A stretch of 64,000 nucleotides of DNA, from NCBI GenBank assembly GCA_965112735.1, contig OZ218965.1, positions 1,860,001-1,924,000 of the forward strand, read 5' to 3'. Origin of the DNA: Phaeosaccion multiseriatum (taxonomy: Eukaryota; Ochrophyta, other classes). Below are positions 47,074 through 58,281 of this stretch, piece by piece. How positions within the stretch are numbered: position 1 is the first letter of the stretch; the number at the start of each line of letters is the position of its first letter. The position numbers and the translations under genes are program-made. Below the pieces are notes generated by a model, which searched no databases, was not told the origin of the DNA, and was given only the letters and a program-made list of their open reading frames with translations.

Positions 47074-48616
47074 TCACGCCGGCCTCGTTCGGCGCCGAAA
47101 CAGCCTCAGCTCAAACGAGTCTCCGAATTCGTCGCTCTCCCTCGCTTCGACCTGCGCCCCTCTCTCCTCCTCGACTCCGTCCAGCGATGGCTCATCGGCA
47201 CTGCCTTTCAAGCCCGACACGACGGCCTCGTCCTCATCCCTCCGTTCCCCTCCTCCACTCCCCCCTCCTCGTTGCTCGTCCACCAGAGAGGCATCTTCAA
47301 ACCCCTCTGCCCGCAAACGGTCTAAAAACGCCCTCCCCTGGTCGCCTGCCCACCTCTTCTCATGGCAGCTGACCACGAGGGTGGTTTCGGAGCACACCGC
47401 CGAAAGCGTCTGCACCAATTCGAGCGATGCCCCGTCCGCGTCCCCGTATAAGAGGTCCGAGCAGAGCACCACGTCTGTCCGGGACACGACCGCTTCGGGA
47501 TAGGAGGGTACGTGCTTCTCTCCCCAGAGCAGGCGCATCGTGCGCGTCTTGTTCGTGAGGTCGGGGTTGAGGGCCAAGGTGGAGTCAGCTCCGTCGACGA
47601 TCATGTCGGTGAGGAGCACCTGCATTGACGTGCGTCGTTGTGTGTATGACGGACAACAAGGGTCGTTGGGGGAGGGTGTTGAGGGGGTTGACGAGACGAG
47701 ACGGGGGGCATACTTGTTGCCTTTGCTCCTTTCATCTCTTCCTTGTCTTTGTTCCCTTGAGATGGAAGGGCAGCGTCGCCCTTCCCTCTCACACTAGCAA
47801 GGCCCTACTGCATCCGCCTAAGCCGTACACACACTCCTCTGCTCACCTCCGCCGCGCCACAGTAACCCGCCGCTAAGCCCGGCAGGCCCACTCTGTCCGG
47901 GATAGGACGGACAATAAGAGTGACGCATTTTGAGGGACAAGAGAGCAGAGGGAGGCAGAGCTGAACTTAGCGCACATCACCGCTGCCAACACGCTGCTGA
48001 GACTCACTCAGGCATGGCAAAGCAAAAAGAGTATACCCTTCACACAACCTACCCGCAGCCCAGCTCAAGTACCCTCTTGCCCCTGACCAGGTGCTGCTGA
48101 GCGTCAATGTACTTGGCGAGCAGGATGGAGCAGTACCAAGCAGTTAGCTGCTGGCCGACGCCCTGCTCGTAATTGATCCTCTGAGAGTTGGCCCAGAGTC
48201 CCTGGCCACCGTCCCTCCGACTTGCGCTTTGCTGGCCCTCTCTCTCCCGCTCACGGCGCCGCTGCCCGATCCGGATGGCGCGCTGTGGACCAACAAGAAG
48301 AGAGAGCCACGTTGAGTTGGGCAGACGGACGGCAACTAATCGCTCTCAGTCTCAGTCTCCTCCATCCCTCGTACTCCCCCACCCTCCTTTCTTCTGGTGC
48401 CCTCTCTCCATCTGTACCCACCTCTCTCTTCTCCAACACCGCTTCCTCGTCCTCTCCAAACAGATCGTCGTCCACTTTCCCCAACCAGGCTTCGCTATCC
48501 GAGGCGCTGCTGCTGCTACTACCTTCGCTGCTGCTACTGCCTTCGCTGCTGCTCCTCCCACGCTCACCTCTCGCCGTCATCCTCTGCTGCTGCCCATGGT
48601 GAGCAAAAGCTCCCAT
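47074..48616 (-). CDS. METTL21-like protein-lysine methyltransferase
   Basis: Four exons: 48616-48422, 48282-48053, 47892-47847, 47619-47074 (1017 nt, 338 residues). Residues 1-65 are Ser- and acid-rich with SSSSEG repeats. The Rossmann methyltransferase core begins near residue 95: GQQLTAWYCSILLAKY, then the AdoMet-binding motif VLELGCGVGLPGLAA (about 135), VLLTDM (about 158), and DVVLCSDLLYG (about 205-215). The last carries the D-x-x-Y signature of the METTL21/Methyltransf_16 family, which methylates lysines of proteins such as elongation factors and chaperones. The target cannot be told from sequence. The C-terminus has a Gly/Arg/Asp-rich insert, then FGDSFELRLFRRR as the final strand. 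The stop TGA at 47076-47074 is also a potential GTGAGT donor, so a further exon is possible but not needed. Confidence 0.87.
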
Positions 48617-48911
48617 CGAGCAGCGTGTCAAGATTTCGAGTACAGTAAGTCAGGGGAGGGGATCGGGAGGGGGGGGCAAGGCCAGGAAGGCCGACCAAGG
48701 AGCAGAGAAAGAGAGAGGAATGAAAGATGAGAGGGTATAAGTGAAGCGTGGAGGGGTGGGGATCAGCGGTGGAAGGACTTGGGGTGGGAGTGGAGGAGTG
48801 TGGAGGGACAAGGGAGGAAGGAAGGGGTGGAGAGGGGAGGCCTAAGATCTGTCGGCAAGTCTCCAGAGCCAGGAAGGCGCTGCCTCTTCTTCTTTCAGTA
48901 GCCTATTCGGG
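48617..48911. promoter_or_regulatory. 295-bp divergent intergenic region (methyltransferase and PPR genes)
   Basis: Start codons face outward at 48616 (-) and 48912 (+). Purine-rich on the plus strand; no TATA-like element seen. A shared promoter is an inference from spacing. Confidence 0.45.
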
Positions 48912-51461
48912 ATGATTTCTTTCTCAAGGAAGCGGGTGCTGGCTGCAGCGGCACGGCAGGTGCGGGGGAGCGGCAGCACCACCACAATGACCACAGCAAA
49001 ATGCACGGCTCCGATTGCCGGCACCTTCTTCAGCCGCAGCAGCAGCAGCAGTGGCCACAGCGGAGGGGTTGCGGAGCCCAGAGATAAAGCGTCAGAGACT
49101 GCGAAGCCTGTCGTGGACGATGGACTCGCATCCGCGGCTTTGGCTTTGGAGAAGACGACACAGAACGAAGGTCCACGGAGAGGTGAGAGCAAAGGCCACA
49201 GTAGAAATCAAGATGGACGGGGCCCCCCCGGGCCGAGAAAGAGAGAACGGGTGACTATCAAGGGCAGGACCCGCCAGCACGCACTGATTGCGAAGCTGAA
49301 GGAGCTGGGGCAGCAGGGCAGGGCCAAGGAGGTGTCGGTGGAGCTGGACAAGGCGCGAAAGGACCGAGTGCCCCTGACGCTGCACATCTTCAGCGCGAGC
49401 ATGGCTGCCCTGGCCAGAAGTGGTATGTACAAGGAGGCGCTGCGCCTGCTGGTCTACATGAAGGAGGAGAAGTTTACCCCAGATCGCGCCATTTACAGCT
49501 CCCTCATGGCCGCGGCTTCCCGGGCAGGACAGTACAAGCTGGCACTGAGACTCATGGCCCAGGCGAAGCGGGACTACTCCATCACGCCGGACGCCATCAT
49601 GTACGGCACGGCTATCTCCGCCTGCGCTAAAGCAGACGACCCCTATAAGGCCATGGAGCTGCTCGGGGAAATGCGAGAGAAGGGCGTGGAGGCCAATGCC
49701 ATTGCCTACTGCGCCGCGATTGACGCGTGCGCGAGACAGGGACACGCGGGGTCGGCGCAGCGTGTGCTGGCCATGATGAAGGAGGATGGAGTCGCCCCCA
49801 CCGTGGTGGCTTTCGCAGGCATCATCAGGGCCTACGCCAAGAACAAGGGGCGCTACACGGAGGCTCTCGCACTGCTGAAGAACATGGAGGAAGAGCACGG
49901 GGTGGAGCCAAACGTGTATTGCTACGGGGCCGCCGTCACCTCCCTCGCTCGCTCTATCAAGAAGCGGCCGGCGCCCTCCCCTCTGGCGTCCCCTCCCCCC
50001 CCTCCTCCGCCACCGCCGCCGCCACCGTTGTCAGGTGATGATGGTGCAGAGGCGGTTATGGAGATGGCCGCGAGCAGCCCTGCCTCAGCCGAGGAGATGG
50101 CCTCCCCGCCGCGGGGAGAGGGTGCGAGGGCCGAGGAAGCGCAGGAGGGGAAGCCGTTGGCCCGGTTCGTGGGCGGTGTGAGGGGCTGGTTCGGGTCCTT
50201 TGGCTGGCCAGGCAGTTCGAAGGAAGAAGCAGCAGCAACTACAGCAGCGTCGGGGGGAGAGCAAGGCCACTGGGAAGGCGGCAGCAGCAGCAGTAGCGCG
50301 AGCGGCGAGACACAAGCAGCAGCAGCAGCAGCAGCAGCAGCCGCCGGCGAGGACCGTGTGTGTGAGGGTAGACAAGGCGAGACTGAGGGGCAGAGCGCAA
50401 GCGGCGGTGGTGGGGGTGGGGGGGCATGGGCGGGTGAGGGCAACACTGCTGCCCGGGGGGACGGTGCACAGGAAGGCAGCATCAGCGCAGCAGCAACAGC
50501 AGAAGTTGATGAAACAGCAGCAGCAGCAGCAGCAGCAGCAGTAGCCGAGGCAGACGCGGCGGAGGAGTTGCTTGGAACGAAGGTGGACACCACATTCTCC
50601 CTCCTGCGGGAAATGAAGGAGAAGGGCGTCCCCTGCAGCGCGCCCGTGTACAACGCCGCGCTGGACGTGTGCATTCGAGCGGGCAAGAGCAAGGCGGCCA
50701 TGAGCATTTTCTTCAGAATGGTCCGGGAAGGGTTCGCTCCCCACCCGGCCCAGGCCCTCTTGCTGAGTGCAGGCATGTGTGTCGATGATATCCCCTCCAA
50801 GAGAGAGGAGCTCACCGCGGCCCTGTTTGTGGCGGCTGCAGCCAAGGACTCCAAGCTCGCGCTGGACATTGTCAAGAGGATGGAGGAGGAGGAGGACCTG
50901 CCTCTCGATTTTGAGGCCTACATGGGTGCCGTGGACGGCTTTGGCTCGAGAGAGAGACCCGGTGGGGGTCGAAACGGGGGTGGCGAGAAGGGTGGTGGAA
51001 AGAGCAGCAGGAAGAGTGAGGGAAGCAGCACAAGTAGCAGTACTAGTAGTGGCGAGGAAGGGGCGGCAGCGGCTGCGGACGTGCTGTTCGCCCAGGGCGT
51101 GTCCAAGGGCGTGATTCACTACTGGGACAAGGGCAAGGTGGGGCGCGTGATGGATGTGAGAGGTATGCCACCCAACCTCTGCCTCGCCGCCATGAGGCAT
51201 GCCAAGAAGGTGAGGGGGAAAGGGTGGCTGGAGGCGTATGGAACGGGGGCGTGGCGGGAGGAAACGACGTGCCAGAGGGCGCTGGAAGTTTCTCTCCCCT
51301 CTATCTTCGTCTCACTTTTTTCATCCCTTCTCACTTTCTTTCTCACCGGTTTCTGCCCTCTCTTTCTCATTCTCTCCCTCCCTCCGTCCCGCTTTGTTAT
51401 CCCCCCTTTCTCCCCCCGTCTCTTTCCCCCCATCTTCTGTCTCTCTCTCTGTGTCACTCTC

Positions 51462-51495
<34 letters not shown>

Positions 51496-51898
51496 CCTCT
51501 CTCTCCCTGTCTCTCTCTCTCTCTCTCTCTCTCTTTTCCTGACGCGCAACAAACCCCTTCTCAACACCACAAAATAGGTCCGCAACGCCGCCCAAATGTC
51601 GGGCCCGCTTGACATCATCGTAGGGGTGGCCAAGGGCGGGCCGGCCAGGGCGGCCTGGCTCAGAGATGCGATAATGGATGCCACCCCACACACCTTCAAG
51701 GGCTACCGCGGCTTGGCAAACCGAGACAATGAGGGGATCATGCTTGTGAGAAGGGCTGATTCCAAGGCCAAGCCCAAGTCCAGGACCCCACCCAGGCCCA
51801 AGTTCAAGACTGGCAAGAGGGGCGTGCGGGTGGCCGTGGCGGTGCCGGGCGAAGAGGAGGGGGAGAGGAAGGAGGGGGGGGGAGGCGGGAGGAGGTGA
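48912..51898 (+). CDS. pentatricopeptide repeat (PPR) protein, probably organellar
   Basis: Two exons, 48912-51209 and 51578-51898 (2619 nt, 872 residues), separated by a CT-rich intron. The basic, Ala/Ser/Arg-rich start (MISFSRKRVLAAAARQVRG) resembles an organelle-targeting peptide. PPR motifs run from about residue 160 to 340 (FSASMAALARSGMYKEALRL, YSSLMAAASRAGQYKLALRL, YGTAISACAKADDPYKAMEL, YCAAIDACARQGHAGSAQRV, FAGIIRAYAKNKGRYTEALA). They resume near 560 (YNAALDVCIRAGKSKAAMSI). Between lies an insert of about 200 residues of poly-Pro, poly-Ala, poly-Ser and Gly runs. PPR proteins bind organellar RNA and act in processing, editing or translation. The exon 2 acceptor (AAAATAG) is weak in pyrimidines, but the frame is kept and exon 2 encodes GPLDIIVGVAKGGPARAAW with a basic Pro/Lys tail. 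Confidence 0.85.
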
Positions 51899-52515
51899 GC
51901 CCCTGGCGCGGCTGGGCGGGGCAGAGCGGATTCCGCCACCGCCAGGTGGAAAAGGGTTTCTTCTTCCATCCTTCTTTCGTCTTTTTGGGACTTGTGGACT
52001 CCACATCGCGACACACGGCCTTTCGTTTCGAGCGGTCGTTGTCCTCATGGCTGCCGCCGTTCAGGTTGAGCTAAATAGAGCTAGGCCATTGCTGTAGGAA
52101 GCGCAGCAGCACCTGCAGCAGCACCTCCAGTAGCAGGAGCAGCAGCGCAGCTCCAAACACAGCAGCAGCGCGTTTCTGGGTCCGTTGGAAGATCGGGGCC
52201 GGGCTGGATCACAAGTGGCAGAGAGGGGAGCTCAAGGGGTCCCTTTGAAATGTTATATCGTACTTCTACAATGATACATTTTGCTCTAAATCTAAGGAAT
52301 ACTACTCTACGAAGTAAGGAATCAACGAGGGAGAGTTGAGAGGGAAGAAGAAAAAAGGGGCGGGAAAAATCGGCTTCACAGCTGGCATTTCCGTGATTCC
52401 AAATCTTCAAGTCAATAGAGCGAGTCATGATACCCCGAATGAGGCTTGAATATTGTACAACAGTGCCACAACCACAAGAGAAGGGAAGAAAAAAAATAGT
52501 TACGACAACATAAAG
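51899..52515. other. intergenic region
   Basis: No gene seen. The last 100 bp before 52516 (CTTGAATATTGTACAACAGTG...ACCACAAGAG) resembles the segment before 58282 and before 63427, suggesting a conserved promoter/leader of the following gene family. Confidence 0.5.
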
Positions 52516-55500
52516 ATGAAGATGGAGATGCTGCCTGTGTGCGCGGTGCTTTGCGCCCTGCTTCCGGCACGTCTCGTCCACGGACAAACACGTAAGAGAG
52601 TGGTGAGGACGGAAAAGGGCGGGAGTGGTGCGGAGGAGCGGCCAGCGCCGCAGCAGCAGCGATGGCCCGTGATCCGCTACCTTCCTGTTGTTCTGAATGA
52701 CTGGCTCCCATGCCTGACCCTGCTCTTCTTTTATTTCTTCTGCCTTCTTGCTTGTTGGCTTGCCTCGCTCGGCCTGCCTCCACCACTCTATGTTTCGCTC
52801 CGTGCTGGTTACTGGCTGCTCTACTACACCTGCTCCCACAGCACCAGCTCCAACACCGGTACGTATGGGAATGGTCGTGCGTGTACTCGAGTACACAGAG
52901 ACTTCTTCATGCGGCTTTCCTCTTGCTTGTAGTGTGTTGCTTGTTCTCAGCGGGCCCGGGTACCCTCCCAGTTTTTATAGAGTGTCCGTCTTTGCTAACT
53001 TCAACACCTGCACCTGTGCCCCACCTCGTCTCTCACCCATCCCTCCCGGCAGGCGCTTTCGTCGTGTCAAGCAGATGCCGACGCCTTCCTGAGCATGACT
53101 GACCAGGAGCTGTTCGACACTCACGACTCCGACAGCAGGATTGGCGAGCACTGCTATGTCGCGTTCGTACCAAACCGCCAGGGTGCTTGCAACTACTATG
53201 CCCGCGCTAAGCCGAGCCCCACCACCGGCTATAACGGCTGGCCCCGCACCACAGCCGACGCAGGGACGGGCTGTGTGTATGAGGGTGAGGGGGGCCGGAC
53301 CAGGTGCTTCTTCCAGGACGCAAATCACGATCTCACTGATGCGGAACGCAGCTCCATGTGCACGCAGGACGTCGTGGCCAATGCGGCGGCTCAACTGCGT
53401 CATGCCATCACGAATGGAGCTTGCTGTGACGCGACTCAGGTATGTATGTATGTAAGTATGTATGTATGTATGTATGTATGTATGTATGTATGTATGTATG
53501 TATGTATGTATGTATGTATGTATGTATGTATGTATGTATGTATGTATGTATGTATGTATGTATGTATGTATGTATGTATGTATGTATGTATGTATGTATG
53601 TATGTATGTATGTATGTATGTATGTATGTATGTATGTATGTATGTATGTATGTATGTATGTATGTATGTATGTATGTATGTATGTATGTATGTATGTATG
53701 TATGTGTGTGCATGTACGGGCAGGGATGGTCTATGGGTGTACATACGTAGACGGATGGTGGGCAGCTCATCTGCGGCACCAGCGCACCCCCCGCACCCAC
53801 CCACCCACCCACCCACCCAGTCGCCGCGTCTGTTGGAGATGTTCCATCTGGACTCTTGTGTACCCGCCTCTAATGCCCTCTCGCCCGTCCTCCCCTCCTC
53901 TCTCATATTCCTACCCTCACTGCCGGCCACAGGAACTCACGCTAGACCCCACTCCTGCCCCTACACCTGCCCCGACATCACCCGCTCCAACACCGGTACG
54001 TACCGGAGTGCTTAACCTTGTAGAGAGTCCCTCTTTGCTCACTTCAACACCTGCACCTGTGCCCCACCTCCTCTTCCGCCCGTCCTTGCCTTCAGGCGCC
54101 TTCGTGTCAAGCAGAAGCAGACGCCTTCCTGAGCATGCCCGACCAGGAGCTGTTCGACACGCACGACTCCGACAGCAGGATTGGCGAGCACTGCTACGTC
54201 GCGTTCGTACCAAACCGCCAGGGTGCTTGCAACTACTATGCCCGCGCTAAGCCGAGCCCCACCACTGGCTATAACGGCTGGCCCCGCACCACAGGCGACG
54301 CAGGGACGGGCTGTGTGTATGAGGGTGACGGGGGCCGGACCAGGTGCTTCTTCCAGGACGCAAATCACGATCTCACTGATGCGGAACGCAGCTCCATGTG
54401 CACGCAGGACGTCGTGGCCAACGCAGCGGCTCAACTGCGTCATGCCATCACGAATGGAGCTTGCTGTGACGCGACGGAGGTATGTATGTATGCATGTATG
54501 TGTGTGCATGTACGGGCAGGGATGGTCTATGGGTGCACATACGTAGACGGATGGGGGTGGGCAGCTCATCATGGCACCAGGCCACCCTCTCCACCCACCC
54601 AGCCTCCGCATCTGTTGGGGATGTTCCATCTGGACTCTTGTGTACCCGCCTCTAATACCCTCTCGCCCATCCTCCCCTCCTCTTTCTGCTTCCTACCCTC
54701 ACTGCCGACCACAGGAACCCACGGCAGACCCCACGCCGGCCCCTACAATGGTGTCCACCACGCTAGACCCCACTCCGGCCCCTACAATGGTTTCCACCAC
54801 GCTAGACCCCACTCCTGCCCCTACACCTGTCCCGACAACACCGGCTCCAACACTGGTACGTACCGAGTGCTTAACCTTGTTGCTCTCAGAATGTCTCTGT
54901 TGACCCTGTTGACTCACTTCAACACCTGTACCTGGCTGTGCCCCATCTCCTCCCCCGCCCGTCCTTCTCTTCAGGCGCGTTCATGTGAAGCAGATGCAGA
55001 CGCCTTCCTGAGTATGCCCGACCAGGAGCTGTTCGACACGCACGACTCCGACAACAGGATTGGCGACTACTGCTATGTCGCGTTCGTACCAAACCGCCAG
55101 GGTGCTTGCAACTACTATGCCCGCGCTAAGCCGAGCCCCACCACTGGCTATAACGGCTGGCCCCGCACCACAGCCGACGCAGGGACGGGCTGTGTGTATG
55201 AGGGTGAGGGGGGGCGGACCAGGTGCTTCTTCCAGGACGCAAATCACGATCTCACCGAGGCGGAACGCAGCTCCATGTGCACGCAGGACGTCGTGGCCAA
55301 TGCGGCGGCTCAACTGCGTCATGCCATCATGAATGGAGCTTGCTGTGACTCGACTCAGGTATGTATGTGTCTGTGTGGCCTTCGCCAAGGTGGATGGCAA
55401 TCTATCGGTGTACATGCGTAGACGGATGGGTGGTGGGTGGGTCTGACTTCGGCAGCACACAACGCGAGCCCCAGTTGGGCAGAGTGTGTAACGCTCTCCT

Positions 55501-56366
55501 TGCTTCTTGTCCCGTGACTTACAAGACTGCTCCCGTTCACTACCATGTCCCTCCCTTCTCCTTCCTTTCAGGTTCCCACCCCAGCGCCTGTCCCACCCAC
55601 CCCCCCCCCTACCCCCCCCCCCACCGAGGAGATCAACTGCCCCTCGCTGGGATGGCCGGGCAGTTGCAGCGCCTTCACCGACCGTGCCTCGTGCGATTGC
55701 TGGGCCACCTCCACCTTTAAGTGCTACTGGGCGTTCGGCGTCTGCGGTTCTGGCGACTTCATTCTGAGCCCCCATCCTACACCCGCGCCCACCCCTCCTC
55801 CCACCACCGGTGAGGAGGTGAACTGCGCCGCGCTGGGATGGCCGGGCAGCTGCAGTGTCTTCACCGACGCTGCCTCGTGCAACTGCTGGACCAAGTCCGC
55901 CTTCGCGTGCTCGTGGTCGGGCGGCAGCTGCGGCACTGGCGGTGGCCCTACTCCTACTCCTCCTCCACTGGCCACCAGGCCCCCGACGTGCGGGCCCACG
56001 CCAGGGACCCCGCCTCCTGTCGGAGAGGTGAACTGTGCCGCGCTGGGATGGGCGGGCAGCTGCGGCGCCTTCACCGACGCTGCCTCGTGCAACTGCTGGA
56101 CCTCTTCCGCCTTCGCGTGCTCGTGGTCCGGCAGCAGCTGCGGCACTGGTGGTGGTGGCGGCGGCCCTACTCCTACTCCTCCTCCACTGGCCACCACGCC
56201 CCCGACGTGCGGGACGCCCCCTCCTGTGACTTCCCCCGAGGTGGACTGCACGCGGCTGGGCTGGGGCGGATCGTGCGGCGGTTACACCTCCGAAGGCGAG
56301 TGCGAGTGCTGGGCATCTTCGTCCTTCGCATGCGGCTGGAGCAGCGCCGATCAGCAGTGCCACTGA
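52516..56366 (+). CDS. secreted modular Cys-rich protein, family member A
   Basis: Eight exons: 52516-52591, 52842-52858, 53053-53439, 53933-53995, 54096-54479, 54715-54855, 54975-55358, 55572-56366 (2247 nt, 748 residues). The signal peptide MKMEMLPVCAVLCALLPARL is followed by a Pro-rich exon. A 128-residue domain with eight or more cysteines is then repeated three times (exons 3, 5, 7); motifs are DAFLSMxDQELFD, GCVYEGEGGRTRCFFQD, AERSSMCTQDVVANAAAQL and NGACCD. The repeats are separated by Pro/Thr linker exons (4, 6). Exon 8 encodes four copies of a 40-residue module, NCxxLGWPGSC-x2-FTDxASCNCW-x3-FACxWS-x2-SCG, joined by PTPTPPP linkers. Every domain and linker exon is phase 0, so exons can be gained or lost without breaking the frame. 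The linker-plus-small-module layout resembles secreted carbohydrate-binding or wall proteins, but I do not recognise the family. The exon 2 acceptor could be 52841 or 52847. Confidence 0.87.
53440..53705 (+). repeat. (TATG)n microsatellite starting at a 5' splice site
   Basis: More than 60 GTAT units begin exactly at the donor of exon 3 of family member A. Shorter versions start at the donors at 54480 and, in member B, at 59140 and 60033. Each unit regenerates the donor consensus GTATGT. Confidence 0.97.
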
Positions 56367-56374
56367 AGAGGTAT

Positions 56375-57260
56375 CGCCGAGCAGCCAGGGCCAGCTGTTG
56401 CCATCAAGGGTAGTTCTTACTCGGCGGACGGCTTGTGCTCGTCTCTTACTTGCACGACTTGGAGGGGGCTGCAGCCAGGAGGGAAGGAAGGGTGTGATTG
56501 GACCGGACTGATGGCTGCACACGTTTGGGGGGTTGAGTTGTGGGGCGATTCCTGCCCAAGCTGGCGGGGCGCCGACGAGAGGGAGAGTGTGTGGAGTGGC
56601 TGGGCGCGTGTGTGCGTGCGTGCCGTGTACAATAGTTGGAAAAGCAAGATGATTTCGTATCTGTCCACGTGGTAAGATTAATGCATTTGAAGTACACATC
56701 TTCCGGTCTTGCGTCTTCCTCCTAACCCATCTAGTTTGGAGCTAGTGAACGGCCCACGCCTTGGTTCTCAAGCCACGTCTCATATGTATGCTCACTTCGT
56801 ATACGCCTGCTGCTATTCTTGCAACAACAGTGGGAAGAGACCTTCACAAACGGAGGGGTGGAGGGCACCTTATCTCCTCCGTCACTCTGCCTGCTGCTCC
56901 TCTTCCTCGCTGTGGCCTCCTCTCGCCGACTCTACGCTGCCGCCTTCGCTTCGTCCGTCAGCCCCGCCTCTTTCTACCCCCTCCTCTTTCTTGGTCCCTT
57001 GCTGCCCCTTCTCGGCGTTCTGCAGCCTCTGTGGCTTGAACCTCCTCCGCGCTGCTCAGGAGGGGAACTTCCATTCCTGCTTCGCTTTGTGCCGGCTGCT
57101 CCGCAGCTCCGGCAGAGCTGCTTCCCTGAGCTACCATCCCTGCGCGAGAGCAGCGCGATGGCGCTGACGAAGAGCCTGCATCATCCCCCGGGAGAGCTTC
57201 AGCTCTGAGAAACTCCATAGCCACGCAGATCGCTAGTACCCCCTTTGCCCCTGCATTGAC
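56375..57260 (+). repeat. segmental duplication, copy 1 (matches 60905-61865)
   Basis: The sequence from CGCCGAGCAGC after the stop of member A through TTTGCCCCTGCATTG is repeated after member B with high identity and a few indels, including an extra block of about 60 bp in the second copy near 61690-61735. Confidence 0.93.
56958..57218 (-). CDS. hypothetical antisense frame in the segmental duplication, copy 1
   Basis: Begins ATG at 57218 (MEFLRAEALPGDDAGSSSAP). Copy 2 (61806-61417) has the same frame, and most indels between the copies are multiples of three on this strand. Low-complexity composition (Ala/Ser/Glu) and no domain, so support is weak. Confidence 0.2.
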   Translation of the reverse strand: MEFLRAEALPGDDAGSSSAPSRCSRAGMVAQGSSSAGAAEQPAQSEAGMEVPLLSSAEEVQATEAAERREGAARDQERGGGRKRRG

Positions 57261-57269
57261 CATGGGCAC

Positions 57270-58281
57270 AACAAAGAGAGCAGGACCGGCAGGAGTTGAT
57301 CACGACTTGACATGAGCCCGATAGCGATGCCGAAGTTGCCGGCCCCCGAGGAGGTCTCTGCTCAGCTCACAAGCCGCTCTGAAGGCTGAACAGTCCTGCT
57401 TGCACCAGCAGTCTCCTTCACGCACTGCGAGCTTCAGGGGAGGGTGCCAACAGCCGAGGCAGCGACTCAGAAAGAGCACCTGCTGAAACATTGCGTTGGC
57501 AGGTTGTGGATCTGATGCTGCTCGCCGTGCTCTTCGTGCTCTCCCTGCCCTCCGTGCCCTCCCTCCTCTCGCTCCTCCTGTGGCGTGGAGGGGACAGACG
57601 GAGCTACAGGCGACTCGCCCCGCGCCCCCCGGCCCCGATCCTGAGCTCCCCCGCCCCCCTCCTCCTTTGCACCTTAGCCGCCCTCGCTCTCTTCCTCTCT
57701 CCCGTCCTCTCGTTCGGCATCCTGTTCCCCCTCACACTCTATGTGTCCTCTATCCTGGCCTCAACTTATCACAGTCCGACTTACTCACGCCATCGCGCGC
57801 CTCGCTCCAAAGGAGTCCAGGAGAGCGCCTGCAGCAAAGTGTGACATCTGAACCAGGGCAAGGATTGGAGGGTTAGTTCATGCCCCCTATTCTATCTTCA
57901 GACCTCTATCCGGACACTTACCTTTTAGTATTTAGGGATCCGGCAGGTTAATTTTAATTTGAAGGGAACCGCCTTCGGAAAGCCAGCCGTCCTGTTGCAA
58001 GTTGGTCATACGAGTCACAGTTGGGCATACAGCACCATTTCTCTTCTTATGTTCTTTGATCACCATTTACAACAGCAATTGTTAGACGTTACAGATCTGT
58101 TACAAGTAGTTGGTATGTTAGTCACGCAAGCATGGCCCAAGGCTGCCAATAAGGGTGGTCGGTACGATAGAAAGCTTGAAGGTGTGACTTACCGCGCTTG
58201 CACGCGATTGAACTGGCACCATGTACAGTGGCACAACCCAGACACAACACAAAGAAACAGAACGGAATCGCACAGGACAAC
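57270..58281. other. intergenic region with one hydrophobic plus-strand frame
   Basis: A frame at 57491-57844 has two hydrophobic stretches (LMLLAVLFVLSLPSVPSLL and LLLCTLAALALFL...) but no ATG at its start and no counterpart in the second duplicated segment. I do not call it a gene. The final 100 bp resembles the leader of members A and C. Confidence 0.35.

Noticed and set aside
53436-53930. Met-Tyr-Val-Cys and Tyr-Ile-His-Thr repeat frames
   Set aside because: They are translations of the (TATG)n intron repeat next to the exon 3 donor.
57491-57844. Hydrophobic frame that could be a small membrane protein
   Set aside because: It lacks an initiating ATG at a sensible place and has no counterpart in the duplicated region; support is too weak for a gene call.
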